A DNA stretch of 64,000 nucleotides from Psilocybe azurescens (taxonomy: Eukaryota > Basidiomycota > Agaricomycetes > Agaricales > Agrocybaceae), in assembly GCA_023853785.1 (NCBI GenBank), contig JAJIRX010000567.1:1-64000 (forward strand), read 5' to 3'. Made by a program: the position numbers and the translations under genes. Shown here one piece after another: positions 10,024-22,481 of this stretch (its first letter is position 1; every line of letters begins with the position of its first letter). Below the pieces are notes generated by a model. It did not search any database and was not told the origin of the DNA. It was given only the letters and a program-made list of their open reading frames with translations.

Positions 10024-12640
10024 TATGTTGCTCAAAATTTAAACTACAAGTCATCCAATAAAGGAGCTTTGCATTTGAAATATTAAAAGCTTTTGAAGAA
10101 TATCCAGGATTAGAAATACTTATGGTCCTAAAGAGGAACTTTCCATTTAAAATATCATATTTCATAGCCTCTGCAGGTTGGCTCATATTTGAACTTTTAA
10201 GAGGTATTCAGGTCTTCTCAGTATTTAAAGTATTTTGTAAAATTTAAAACTAACTTATATTTGAAATGTTTTAGAGCCCTAATCTTACCACTTCATGGGA
10301 CACCTGAATATTGAACATCCTGATGTGCAAGGTTATGGTGCTTGTGGGAGGGTGCCTAGCAGTGGCTGTGTTAATCTCAGCCATATTTAGCTAAATATTC
10401 TCACAGCTCCACTTTTTTTTTTTTTAGATTTCAGTCATTTCCTGTCCTGTCCTCATTCTTAATTGCTTATCCCTTCCTCTCTTACATTCTCGTTAGTGTC
10501 TATACACATATGTAAGCCCTATATCATGCACTACTTCTTAATATGTCCTACCTGCACTTTGTTAGAGTTCTGAATACTCAAACCTTGGTGTGTTCCTATG
10601 AAGACAAAGGTTAATGTATTATTTTATTTAGAGTCTGTCGTTTTGAGACTCTTGAGAATGCATAAGATGCGTAGTAAGTATCCAAAGATATTTGAGTAAC
10701 TTCGTTAACTGTTAGATCTTTAAGTTTAATGGTCAATTATTATGTACTACTAGTGCAAGACTATAGAAGTAATAATATAACTTGTGTAGTAGCGTGAAGC
10801 CTTACTAACAAGTAATTGTCCTGGTCTACTTAAGTTTGTAGGGTGTAAATTGAGTGTAAAAAGATAATATTCAAGTAGGTATCTAAGGTAATATTATACA
10901 CTATAGCTAGTACTTCTACATTGAACTGGAACTATACAACTAGAATGTTCTGTATAATATTAAGAATGTTCTTGACATATTCCAGTTCTAGGTAGCAAGT
11001 GCTAGCCGAAGGTAGTCAGCTGTATGCATGTTGCACACATGTTTGGTCTTTGGCATTGAATTGTTTTTAGCTGATTGTGCATATGTCAGATTCTCCAGAG
11101 ATACTACATTGGGCAAGTCCTAATCAATAGGACTTGCTTGGCATGTATTTAATACATTATCTACATATTCAGAGTTTATACAGTGTGGAGGAGATGAACA
11201 GTGTACTCGTGAACACGACACTAAGTCCCAATTCACACGGCCCAATGACAACCCCACTTCTCACACAACAAACGTTCAAGGCACACAACACAATTCGCCA
11301 AATCTTGGATGCTCAACGACGCTCGGATACACACCTAGACCCTCAAATACACGCAGAAAGGATCACCATCACAAACCAGGAATAGTGGACAGGGCATCGG
11401 CGTAGTCGTGATTTCCAATGTTTTCATATTTCTTTGAATCTTTTCTCCTTATTTCATGCTTCATTATAATCACACTTTTTCTTATCTATATACATGCTGG
11501 CTAGCGTGTGAGGACGACTGCCATCGTGATGATCCCCTGCTGGAGTTGTGGCACCGCTGACGTAGTTGAGGGGCTACAATGGGGATCCCCTTGGGACAGG
11601 CAGAGCCGTGCGCACGCGATCACACTTCGGTAAGCCATCAGCATGCCATGGTCTATCCTTTAACCGCTCATCCATTTATTTTATTTCAAACGGACACTCG
11701 TATATACATTTTCCGCTTTTTCACACAACGTATTTCATTTCGTCATTCCAAACAGTCACTCCTATCTACCTATTTCATTATTACAGATAAGCTGTGGTAA
11801 CCGGAGGCACAAGAGTACGCGCGCTCTGTGTTTGTATATAGACATTTGTAAAACTGGTAATGGATATTGAATCTCCCTGGACTTTACCTACAAACGAGCA
11901 ACTGAGCCGAGCCCTAGCCTTCTTGAACATTGAGCCGTGCGAGCAAGAAAGAACAATCTATCAATATTTTATCTACACAAATCTCACCTTTTTCGACCAC
12001 CTATATCTGTCTCTCCTCCTGGAAACAATCAACTCTTCCACAACAGTGCTTTGTAATATGTCTAGATACATATGTAGGACTCAAGATAAATGAAAATAGA
12101 AAGAAATGTTTAGAAACAGAAATAAAGAAATGATGCTTAAATGCTACTTTGCATGTCTTAGATTCTCAGGGCCGGCTAATCGACATATCCTCTGTAACAC
12201 ACTTTCATTTGCTGGAGAGGTTCATGAAAATCCATTTGCTGATGAAAGCTCAAATACATTTCTGTACACTTTCAATGGAAGGCCTACTGCAAGCCCTGCA
12301 CCCAATATTCCAATGCTTAGCCTTCCAAATATCAATTATCAGTTCCCAAGTAGTCCCAGCTAATATAGCAGAAAAGAAATGAGCCCAGCATATTGTTACA
12401 ACTTCAAGCTTATATTCATGTACATGGATAAAGCTGACAGTCAAGTAATCAAGAACAGTGAGTTTCAAGTGTTATCAAGTAAGTAGAGATATGATTCTCA
12501 AGAACTAGCTAAAGAACAATTGTTGTATCTACTGGCTATTTAAGCATTTGAGTATCTACAGCTACTAGTAAAATGTGAGTCATATTGTAAGTCAGACAAG
12601 GAAGTGAGTCATAACAGTATTGATGTGAGTCAGAGTCTGA
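10024..12640. other. AT-rich stretch without recognisable genes
   Basis: Continues the degenerate repeat for about 200 bases, then AT-rich sequence with stops in all frames. A poly-T run lies near 10413. GAACTGGAA (near 10925) and TTCCAGTTC (near 10978) form an inverted pair enclosing two copies of AGAATGTTCT. Frames at 11134-11385 and 12106-12363 have no family resemblance I can name. Probably decayed transposon sequence. Confidence 0.5.
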
Positions 12641-12648
12641 TACCTAAT

Positions 12649-13592
12649 CAAGGGGTACCAGGATTTCAGCCCATGACCCGAGGGTAGGGGGGGGAGTTCA
12701 GCATGGCTTAAAATTTTTAATAAAAGTACTTCAAAAATCTATTTTTGATGCTCTGTAGCAACAGCAGATGCATCCACTGCACCTCTAACATGGTCAGGAC
12801 AGTTAATGAGCTACATTCAAAGATATTCCAGTTAGAGAGGCAGGTTTCACAAAATGTACACCTTTTGTCTGTCTTTTTTGTTCAGCCTGAGCATACATGG
12901 GCAAAGGAAAGATAAAAAGTGTATTGTCTTCGTATTTTAAAGCATAAATGTACCTGTTCAACCTGTTGAACAATCTGCAAGTGTTCCTCCAACTGGTAGG
13001 TTCTTTGTTGATTTTCATTAGTCAATATATTCAATCATTTTTGGCTTGTAGCTTCTGGATCAACAATGATAGCAACAGACTCGTACACCTTAGTCACAAC
13101 AAATCAAACAGAATTCACAGTGGATGGGCTTCCAACATGTCGGGGACATGCTCAAAGAACTTGTGACATGGCAGAGATATACACCTGCATCTGCAGCAAA
13201 GTAGACTTCTTGGGTACGTCGTCAGTGTTACCTTTCAATTCATTCATTTTATTTACCATTGGATCACTAACACTGCTATTGCATACAGTTTCATTTAGCG
13301 TGCTTCAACTATAGTTATCCTCCAAAAAAGTGGCACTGCAAAAACCATGAATGCACATCAAAGCATGCACATATGGGTTAAATGGTTGTTTATTGGATAG
13401 AACTACATGAATAAGGCAATCCTGCACTGTAAAGTACTTCGTCTGTCTATGTTTTGCTTGGAATACCCAATACTGTTATGTTTTTCTTGGAATATCACAG
13501 ACATATCTGCTTTTGGCCATGGGGAGGGGGTCCACGACGCCTTAAAAAAATAAATCTACCCCATGTGGTTTCTGAAATCCTGGTACCCCTTG
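12649..13592. mobile_element. Non-autonomous hAT-like element, 944 bp
   Basis: Perfect 21-bp terminal inverted repeats occupy 12649-12669 (starting CAAGGGGTACC) and 13572-13592. They are flanked by 8-bp near-identical duplications, TACCTAAT (12641-12648) and TACCTAAG (13593-13600). An 8-bp duplication and CA-rich ends fit the hAT superfamily. The interior has no transposase. The right flank begins exactly at the repeat copy 13601-13761, and the left flank (CTGATACC) resembles the sequence before copy A at 5260, so the element inserted into that repeat. Confidence 0.82.
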
Positions 13593-13600
13593 TACCTAAG

Positions 13601-13761
13601 AACGCTTCGCTATGCCAGTGCCTGGCATGCTCTATGAGGAGCTATGCTCGCCACTCGCCGCTTTCAAAGTTCTCATGGGGTGACCATCAAAAAGCCAGTG
13701 GATCACGTGGGCTTAGACATTTTGGTATCGGCATTAGAGAGGGGAGCAAGCTCCCCAATCA
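13601..13761 (+). repeat. Dispersed repeat, copy B, interrupted by the hAT-like element
   Basis: Same-orientation match to 5271-5395 with an extra internal stretch. It ends in a small hairpin, GGGGAGC-AA-GCTCCCC. TGAGTCA-type words occur repeatedly on both outer sides (12565-12635 and 13768-13790), suggesting that the host element is longer than the matched part. Confidence 0.75.
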
Positions 13762-14312
13762 AGAGTATGAGTCAGCATGAGAATGAGTCAAGTAGAAGTG
13801 ATCACATGATGCTGTCCATCATGTGATATGTCAAGGTTTATATAAGAAAATGAAAAGAATTGAAAGGGAAAAGCAAAGATGAAGAAAAATAAGGCATTCA
13901 TAACACATATGATTACACATCCAGAGGTAGCAGCAGATGTTGCTCATACTTTAAAGAAACTTCATCCAGACTGAAAATGCTGAAAATGCTTCATAAAGGA
14001 CTGTCCTGAGGAAAACAACAAAAGTTCTGTCCTAATGTGTGTGCCTTGTGTAAAAAAGTAAAGAATGTACAGGAAGGAATAGCCAATATGGGGATTAATG
14101 AGCCATGCAAAAATCAAGATGGAAAATAATGTATGACAGTAATAGTAGCTGCTTAATTAGTAGGATTTTTGTAGTAATGAATTTTCCAAACATATTGCAA
14201 TTTATTTGGTGGGAATTGAACAAGAAATGAGTGAGATATAATTATATTAAGAAATTCTCCCTTTTTTTCTTTTCTCTTTCCTTTTTGGACATTATTGATC
14301 AGCGCCCACAAA

Positions 14313-14752
14313 CATGATTACCTTGCCGTCACTTTCACCCAACCACAAATTCCGCCCCCTCAAATCATCTGACTCCCGTGAAAGCTCTAAACTTGCCGAT
14401 TACGAAGCTCAAGTTCAACGTTCAGGCCTCGGTCTCACTCGTGACACATCAGTCATCCTAGAAAGATATTAAAAGTACTTGTGTAACATATTTAGACATT
14501 ACCACCAGGGATCTTCAAGAAAAATATAAAAGAAATCCATTCCGCTTTAAAGAGTGTGGGTCGATCGTACAGCGTGTAAGTACGGCAGAATTAAATAGTA
14601 TGACACATGCTTTTAGTTTCCAACAGCTGTCACAAGCGGTTGAATGGGAGGACGAGAGCGAGAGTGAGAGTGGTCTCCACGACGGTTATGTCAGGAAACA
14701 CCAAACAGTCGGCGAAGAAGAGTGTAAGACAGAAGGAGTGGCATAGGTTGAG
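14313..14752 (+). CDS. Possible short plus-strand gene, unknown product
   Basis: An ATG at 14313 opens a 52-codon frame (MITLPSLSPNHKF) that ends at a stop near 14470. A second stretch (about 14625-14752) reads VEWEDESESESG and ends at TAG. An intron joining the two is possible but I could not fix its borders. The acidic second part has coding character. No family recognised, and the whole could be a remnant. It converges on the arrestin gene that ends at 14987. Confidence 0.25.
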
Positions 14753-14986
14753 AGAGATCGTCGAAGGTTCCTGCGACAAACAGACAAAAAGACGTACACG
14801 TAGATAAGTAGTGAAAAGATGAAGCTAATAGGGTTATAATTGGCCATATTCAGCGCAGGAGGATAAAGTAAGCTAGAGGACAGAACAGGGATATGAAGTT
14901 GAAGCGAGGTCGTGTAGGGAATTTGTGTATGCAAACGACGCGATTATGCGCTGGGTGGTATCGAAGAGTCAAGAACGGACCGAAGT

Positions 14987-17900
14987 TCATTCCGACTTGG
15001 GAAGAGGAGGTGGTGGTCCAGGAGGAGCAATTGAGTTAGGGTCAAAGCCAGCACGGAAAGGCGTGAACGGCTTCATATCCAGCGCACTAGCGCCTGAGGA
15101 GGGTTTGTTGAGTGATGCAGACGACGACGACCCATTCAACTTGGGTATCTCGCCATTAATGCGCGACAGCCGCGCATCCTCCTCCTGGGTCTCCTTGATA
15201 TACTCCACAGGAGGACGCGGCATGAGAGGCGGCGGCGTCGTAGGCGTTGTCACAGACCCGGCCACACCATTGGCAGACGAGTTGCCGTTGGTCTGAGTCT
15301 GAGTTACGACCGGGGCCGGTCGATTGCCCGAGTCTCTCGCTTCGTATTTGGCGCGTAGCAGAGCCTTTTCTTCCGCGGCTGTTAGCACTTTTGTTGGGGA
15401 AGCGGCAGGGGGGGACTGGAGCGGGTCGGAACCCTGATGCATTGGCACCTGGGCTACGAGGCAGGGCGGACGAGCCACCAGTGTTGGCTAGGGGAGAAGC
15501 AGTGACGTTGTTGGACCGCGGAGGTGGCAGCACAGGTTGAGCATTCGCGTTATCTCTGGCTTCGAACTTCCTTCTCAGCGCTTCTTTCTCTTCCAACGCA
15601 TTGGCGTATTGTCCTGGGAGAGGGGCAGGGGATACAGGTTGCCTCGAAGCAGGTGCAGGCGCGGGTGTTGGTGCTGAGTAAGCTGCGGGCGGCGGAGGAG
15701 ATGGATTAGCCTGGCGGGCAGCATCTTGTGCTTCGTACGCGCGACGGAGGCGCTCCTTTTCAGAAAGATGGGCCATAATGTTGCTTCCTCCCGCAGCCGA
15801 GTCGAACGGTGGCGGAGCATCCGCAGGAGGTGGTGCGGAGGATTGCGCAGGCGCACCACGAGAGGCGGGGAAGAGCGATTCGTACGCGATCGGCCCGCTG
15901 TTGGCAGGAGGCGCGACGGGGTCATCAGCCGACGTGTTCTGCGTCCTATCAACCGCCCGTCTGGCTTCTTCGTATCTCCTTAATGCGGCCTTCTCCTGTT
16001 CCGCGGTCTGATATTGTGGGACAGTTTTGGCTGTACCGGCAGAAGCGCTGCCGCCAGCCTGGCCTGAAGCTGCTGAGCGAGCATTGATAGCCTGGGCATA
16101 GAGTGCAGCACCGGTAGATTGTTTTGATCCACTGCCGGACGATGTCTTGGGATCGGAGTCGTTCCTGGTGTGATTGGATCCACCTCCTAGAGCATTTGCG
16201 GGCTGCACACCTTGGTTGCGTTGGACGGCTGCCTGGGCTTGCTGGAAGAGACGTTTTTCTTCTTCAGCTGAAAGCCATGCATTTTTTGTGGGAGTTGATG
16301 TTGCAGGTGCTGTTGGGCCACGGTTGGCAGGGGTGGTAATTGCTTGAGGCGGAGGAGAAGCTCGAAGCAAAGCAGGTGGCTGCGTAGAGATTAGTCAGAG
16401 ATTTGGGAACAGGAGATTTTGAAGAGGACGTACTGGTGCAGCTGCCTCTCCTTGAACATGGGCCACTTTAGCTCTCGCCTGTTCATACAGAAGCTTCTCC
16501 TCTTCTGCTGTCGGCCATTGCTTGGCTGGCTGTGCAGTAGACCCTGAGCCTGAACCCGAGCCGGATCCTTGCCCTTGTTGAGCGCTGCGCTGCCTATTCA
16601 CGTTGGCCTGAGGCACTTCTGCATTCTTGACCATGAACCGGCTGGCAGTACTAGACGATCCAGCTGTACGTCCAGTTGAGGACGCGAGAACAGGAGCAGG
16701 TGTCGCGACTGAGCCGGTAGTGCTAGGGGCAGTCGATATGACCGGCCTGGAGTTGGCGTTCGACCCGAATTCGTCGACGAGTCCGTTGCCTGGTCTTCCG
16801 AGACCGTATCCGGTTCCGTAATTTGAGTCGTCTGCAAGGGTAGATGAAGTAGCTGGGAGGGTGTTGTAGGCCGACGATGAGGCATTCCGGGTATGGCCGT
16901 AGCCGCCGTCGTTGGTGGGACGATTCAATGGAAGTGTGGCGGCAGGAGGGTCAGCCCGCCCGCGAACTGGGTCGATTCGAGTGATAGGAGCTGCGCCTGG
17001 TATGGTTGGAGGAAGAAGAGATAGACTAGGTGCTGGTCCGATCCGACTAGAGGACAGAAATAAAGTTAGTGAAGTGTGCAAGGGTTGAGCTGGAATATAT
17101 TTACTTGATGGCTTCCTGTGACACATGTCTAAAAGAGACAGATTAGAACCGCACGTGTGTTTTTGGCCTATCAAAAGAGAGACGGAGACGGACCTTTGCC
17201 AGTTAGATATGATAACAGGGAGGTCCATCACAAGGTGTGCCCCAGTTCCCATGAGGGCTTTGATGCAAAGTGTATAGGTGATATCGATGTGCCTGGCGGC
17301 ATTTAACGACGTTGTCGTATGATCTGGCTGAATCATACAGCTGAGTTCCGACGTGTGCGCTGTCCCCCCATAGAGAGTGGCGTTCACGCCCACTTTGGTC
17401 TCGGCGATGTTGACCTGTCTCACTTGGGGTGCGTTCTTCTTCCCTGCTGTGTGAACACCTGCGCGGAACACGGTCGCCTCTCTCAACGTCATCTCGAATC
17501 CTCGCAGGATCACAGTGTGCAAGCTGTCGGACTTGACAGTTGCCACGACAGATACTCTATCTCCTGGCCCAAAACACGTATTTTTGCGTTCGATTATGAG
17601 ATTGACGCCTTCTTGGGCTAGATGTCGGGTTTCGGGTTGTTGGTAAACTGGCCAGGTGGAGTGCAGCTCATGCTTGTCGATGATGATAGGTGCTATAGTG
17701 GAAGCTACGACCGATTTGGCTTTACGCAGGAATCCTCTTCAGATAGGAAGATTAATTGGAATGCATGACGATGAGTCTTTGCGACTCACTTTTTGCCCTT
17801 CGTGCACACACTTGCTACAAGCTCGTACCCAATGCCAGCTGCGCGAGATGAGCGTTAAGTAGAAGAACCATGAAACAGCACTCTCACCTTTGCCATCGAG

Positions 17901-18498
17901 GGCTATGGTGGGCGGTATCGACTCAGGTATACGAATAGAGAAAGGAAAATCTTGCTGATTACCACAAAACCAAATAAGATTCCAAAAATGCAAGCAACGT
18001 GTAAGCTTGTCACTCACCGAGCGCAGTAGACCGTATTCATCAGATGTGCTCCATAGATTGACCGGGCTAGGGCCAACGAAGTCATAAAACGTGTTCGCCG
18101 GTCCTCCGCCTGGCAGCGTCTCGACCTTGCGCAGCTCAACGCGCACCCACTTCGCCTTGACTCCCTGTGGCGTAACCCGGACCTCAATAGCCTAGAGACA
18201 CCTTGTCAGTTGACCCAAACCTCCATCAAGCATAAAATGAGTACATACACCCCTCACTGAAGCCTGCGGTCTGTCCTGACCAGGAGGTATACCAGGGTAC
18301 CCTGTAGCCCAACAAAGTCGTTAGTTTTGCACATTGCCAGACGTGGATGCCGCCCAAGATAAAGAAGGGTGCATACCAGTCACGAAGTCGACATTTGGTG
18401 GTGGCTGTAGGTTTCTGCGTAGAAACACATGATAAGGACTTCTAAGAAGCTCAAGGGACATTATTGCCGACCGAAACTCACAATTTAACCTGGGACAT
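14987..18498 (-). CDS. Arrestin-domain protein with repeated acidic/coiled C-terminal tail
   Basis: Ten exons from ATG 18498 (17-base exon 1), including 18414-18377, 18301-18249, 18191-18018, 17954-17888, 17838-17790, 17736-17194, 17128-17105, 17046-16434 and 16379-14987. The N-terminal half is arrestin-like: WVRVELRKVETLPGGG, FVGPSPVNLW, DFPFSIRIPESIPPTI, GIGYELVASVCTKGK, GPGDRVSVVATVKSD. Such proteins are cargo and ubiquitin-ligase adaptors in endocytosis, or polarity factors. The tail is Pro/Ala/Ser rich and contains at least six copies of a unit like AEEEKxxLxxxYEAR, about every 50-60 residues, probably short helices. Within the last exon the frame changes at a run of seven G at 15407-15413: the repeat pattern continues in another frame (PAASPTKVLTAAEEKALLRA), so an indel is likely there. 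The protein ends PPGPPPPLPKSE. Confidence 0.82.
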
Positions 18499-19841
18499 TT
18501 GCTAGCGGAGGCGCCAAAATGCCACGGAGGGATGTGGGTAAGAGTAAGAGGTGAAGCTGGGGACTGTGTGGCAATGTCCAAGGCCCGACTGGCAGCTCCT
18601 TGATGTCCGACCGACCGTTGCAGCCGGAGGCGCTTAGGTTTCTGATGCGGCTGTGTTTACCCCTGATATGTGGTTCGAAACACTTAGACGATATCAAGTA
18701 TCAATTACACTTCAAGATGAGATGAAATTATGAATGTCAGGAGATAGGATAGGAAAGCTGAACTTAGAGCTACATACAGCTCGAAAGCTTGGTGTTAAAT
18801 TTCTTGCTAGAAATTACTGGAAGCCAACGATAGCTGGGCAGAATTTGAGAAGAGGGCGCCCGTAATCAAACAATTGAGTGATTACAACTCAAATGCCATG
18901 AACATGTATTTGATCTAATGTTTGCAAGGGTAATTGGCGTATCCGCTGTCGATGTTACGCAACTTGCGCCCATCATCGGCTAAGATGACGAGCAAGTGAG
19001 CAGTGAGGACGGGTTGAGGACGAGAACTATATTTTTGGTTGTTTAGAAGAGGAGATCCTAACGAGAACACCATACCTTTGGTTTATCTGAGAACATTGAA
19101 ACTATCCTCAGATATTTCGCGCAACAACCTTTCCATCATATGAAAAGCTTGAACTGCTTTCACAGCCAGTAGATCAGCAGTAGAGATGTGCTGTCGAATC
19201 TATACATGCGGCATTGAATGGGTCATAAATGTCTACCAAAGGCTTACTCCTTGATAAGCTGAATCAAAGACAATCCACGACATAGCCCAAGCCTTCCTCG
19301 CTGTGAAACCGCGATACAGTTTGATACGGTGTAAAAGTTATGTCGAGTCGAGAACAAAGAAAGTTAACGTTAAGCAACACTTAGCAAGTGAATTTTGCCC
19401 CACAAATATGTAGGCGTTATGTAATATTTTGATATTTTGATATTTGAAGTTCCGCAAATTGAAGAAGTGGCTTCTTCCAACTTTGACGATTTACGGACAA
19501 GACGTTCAAATGACGATGTCTTTCTGATTTCTTCCCCGCTCACAGCCAGTAATATCTCATTTCTCTTTACTTCTTAATTTTCCGACCTTTACTCTATTTA
19601 AGACGCAAATCTTACATGTCCTACTGATACTACTTCAAAACCCTACCTATGACATTCAGCTCACTCAACTGTTATTTCGCGTTTACATTGACAGCACCGA
19701 TCCCTTATGCTCTCCCATAGCAATCAAATCGCAATGTTATTGTTCGGCTACAAAAATGTATTTTCAAAGGACCTTCAAGCTCGTCTGCAACGCTATGTTC
19801 ATTCTGACTTCAGTGCTATTCTCTGAGCGTTGGTATCATCC
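18499..19841. other. Intergenic, no gene recognised
   Basis: Upstream region of the arrestin gene and of the plus-strand frame at 19842. No frame with coding character and no RNA gene seen. Confidence 0.5.
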
Positions 19842-20387
19842 ATGTGTTTCCTGGCTGAAGACGGAAAAACTGCCGCCACGATGTCCCACTTCCTAATCAC
19901 GAAGAAGGTACTCTTCATGTTCTTCAACACCATCCGGACTGAGGAAGTACCACGCCTACTTACTTACGGCAAAATTGCAGATGCTATATGCTCCAATTCA
20001 ACACACCAACTTTTATCGATAGAAGGTCTAGAAACTACTCGGCGACATTTCCGAATTGCTATGTATCCACAACCGGAGGCCAAGGAGACTCAGCCGCCCA
20101 AACTAGGATATCTTTCCACACAAATTTCGGAAATTTTCGCGAAATACACAGGCCCATATGCAATCACCTGCGTGCGGACCTTCTATGCCGCATTTAGCAT
20201 GATTTCCACCCGCGAAAAGTGGGTGAAGGGATCTGTTGGATCAACCATCAGCGACATCAAGATATCTCCTGTTTACACCCAGCGCAGAGACTTATACTTG
20301 AGTTATCGCCACTGGGAACTTGAGCGAGGGAAAACCAGGCTTCCCAGGGTCGGGATTGGAGGAACCTGGTTTCTTTCCCATTTCTAG
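19842..20387 (+). CDS. Hypothetical protein
   Basis: Uninterrupted frame of about 180 codons from ATG 19842 (MCFLAEDGKTAATM) to TAG at 20385. Composition is mixed, with no signal peptide, membrane segment or family motif I recognise. It ends 194 bases before the DUF6533 gene on the same strand. Its length without a stop gives modest support, but it could be a remnant of a larger gene or non-coding. Confidence 0.3.
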   Translation: MCFLAEDGKTAATMSHFLITKKVLFMFFNTIRTEEVPRLLTYGKIADAICSNSTHQLLSIEGLETTRRHFRIAMYPQPEAKETQPPKLGYLSTQISEIFAKYTGPYAITCVRTFYAAFSMISTREKWVKGSVGSTISDIKISPVYTQRRDLYLSYRHWELERGKTRLPRVGIGGTWFLSHF

Positions 20388-20580
20388 GCGAGCGGTTGAC
20401 TCTTTGCTTCTCTCCCCGTCCATCGTCTGTCCATCAGGTCATGTAAAGTTACTGCGACCTTACGATCGCTTTCACCCTTACAAGGATATCTTCACCCACA
20501 TTGAATCAACGTTCTCAAGAGCATTGAAGTCGGCTTATCACTCTTTTTTGCTTCCTGTTCGAGGGCTCTTGCTCCACGCG

Positions 20581-22481
20581 ATGGCCGCCGCAGTGGATTA
20601 CACTGAAGATTCTTTTAAATGGCTTTCCGTTGAGCAGGGCGTAGCCTTCTTGTATTGTACGTGGAATTTCAAATGATACGGACCTGATTAACACACTCGA
20701 TCCAAAGTATCAACTGCCGTATGCGTCGTCTACGACCACAGTGAGTTTTTAAATAACTTCGCTACAGGAATTACGTTTCCCACCTATCTATCTTAGTCAC
20801 TACTCTAGATGAAGAGGTAAGCACATGACACCTGTGTACTGGATCTTTCCGGGTGCTCATTCTTCAATAATCGCACATAAAAGATCGACCTGGTTTGGGT
20901 AAGCCTCCATCATCCGTCTCCCCGCTTTGATGCGTCGTTAATCGATTGTCACGACCACAGCACAGACCCAAGTGGTCTATGGTCCAGTTCTTATTTTTTA
21001 TCGTGCGTCTCTGGTATGCCTAGGGTCACCATATTCTCTAATCATGTCCTTGCTAGAATCGTTATGTCGGTGACATATCACAGATGTTCGTGTTTTTTTT
21101 TGAGCCGCTGCCCGCATTGAGATTATCACTGATGTGGCTTACTATGTTCGATCTACAGATACGCTGCCTATTGTAAGTGTATACCATTCAGTTCCCTTTT
21201 GAACGATGATGATTTATTTTGTGGAAAGCAATGGCGAGACACATCATAGAGCGCTCCCCTCAGACCAAGGTATGTCTCTACGTCCAGCATGCAATTTAGC
21301 TTTCTCAAGCTGTCATAATCACTCCCTCGACTTTTGTACTATGCAATCATAGAGGTGAGTATTCATACATTCAGAATCTGGGATTAATCTCATCATCGTC
21401 CCGTTTAGCTGTGTGCACATTTTTTCTGCTCCTCTGCTCGTCGACTGACCTTCTTTAGGCCATGCATTCAATATTGCATTCGGTTATATGGTGACTATTG
21501 TTCTGTGCTCGATGCAGGGTAAGCTATCAAACCCTGCACACTACATACTTTAGACGACGGTCGACTGACCTTTTTTTTCTTCTCAATGCTGTAGGTATAA
21601 TGATATACCGCGTATCAAGCATGTACAACCACAGCCGCAAAATCATCGCCCTCTTCGCAACCGCTGCCTTCATCGAGGCTGTCTCCGTGATCTCCATTCA
21701 GACAGCGGCGTATAAAGCAAATGCTCGTCAGTTAGATTTTTTTCATGAACGCTGTCTCTCCTCGGTTCTTAACAGCGCATTCTTTCTCCTTTACCTCCTC
21801 TCAGCTATACCGGATCCTGCCCCTGGGGTCTTCCTATGTGCCCAGAAGACGTTTCCCTACTGGATGTACACATTATGGATACCCATCATCGGCTTTGAAT
21901 CACTCGTTCTAGGTCTCTCAGCATCGCTGGGCATGAAATACTACAGGACAGTCAGGGCCCTCGCAAACATCCAACTAGACCCCGACCTCAAACTTGACTC
22001 ACTGGCATACATCCTTTTGCGGGACAGCATCACATTTCCCTTCATGTACGTGGCTCAGTAGCGCCTTCCTCCCCTTCTTCTTTTGGAAGAGCCATAAGCT
22101 AATCTACCCCATCTTATTATGATAGCTGTGTCTCTGCATGCATCCTCAACATTGTTGTGTGGATATACCTTCCAGTGAGCCACTGTCATCCGATCTGATA
22201 TCCACCAGTGCCTCTGACTAACCAAATTCTTATTACAACAGCATGCCTACATCCAACTAGCCTTTGGGATAGCATCCTTTTGCCCATGTGTCCTCGGCCC
22301 CCGCCTGATCCTCAACCTCCGCGAAGCATACTACGAACCATTCAATCGTGAATGCGCCGACAGTGATCTACAACCAGGTGGCCCCCATGCACCGGGGCGC
22401 AGGCGATTTGCTGCCACCACAGACTCAGAGTCGCCGGTGGAGGACGGGCTTGTCATCGTAACGGACTCGTATGGTAAATAA
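20581..22481 (+). CDS. DUF6533 seven-helix membrane protein
   Basis: Many short exons. It starts at ATG 20581 (MAAAVDYTEDSFKWLSVEQG), then the first helix, which reads across an intron into TAVCVVYDH. The DUF6533 signature follows, spelled out over three mini-exons: ITTLDEE, IDLVW and HRPKWSMVQFLFFI, then NRYVGDISQ. Downstream exons include the long 21596-22050 exon with hydrophobic segments (IIALFATAAFIEAVSVISI and others), then VSACILNIVVWIYLP, then AYIQLAFGIASFCPCVLGP. The C-terminal tail ends at TAA 22479-22481. Agaricomycetes have large families of these proteins, predicted plasma-membrane sensors of unknown ligand. Middle exons (about 21160-21590) are only partly resolved. Confidence 0.8.

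Noticed and set aside
15247..16339. Several plus-strand frames opposite the arrestin tail
   Set aside because: GC-rich, Pro/Ala-rich coding on the minus strand creates them; none has its own motifs.
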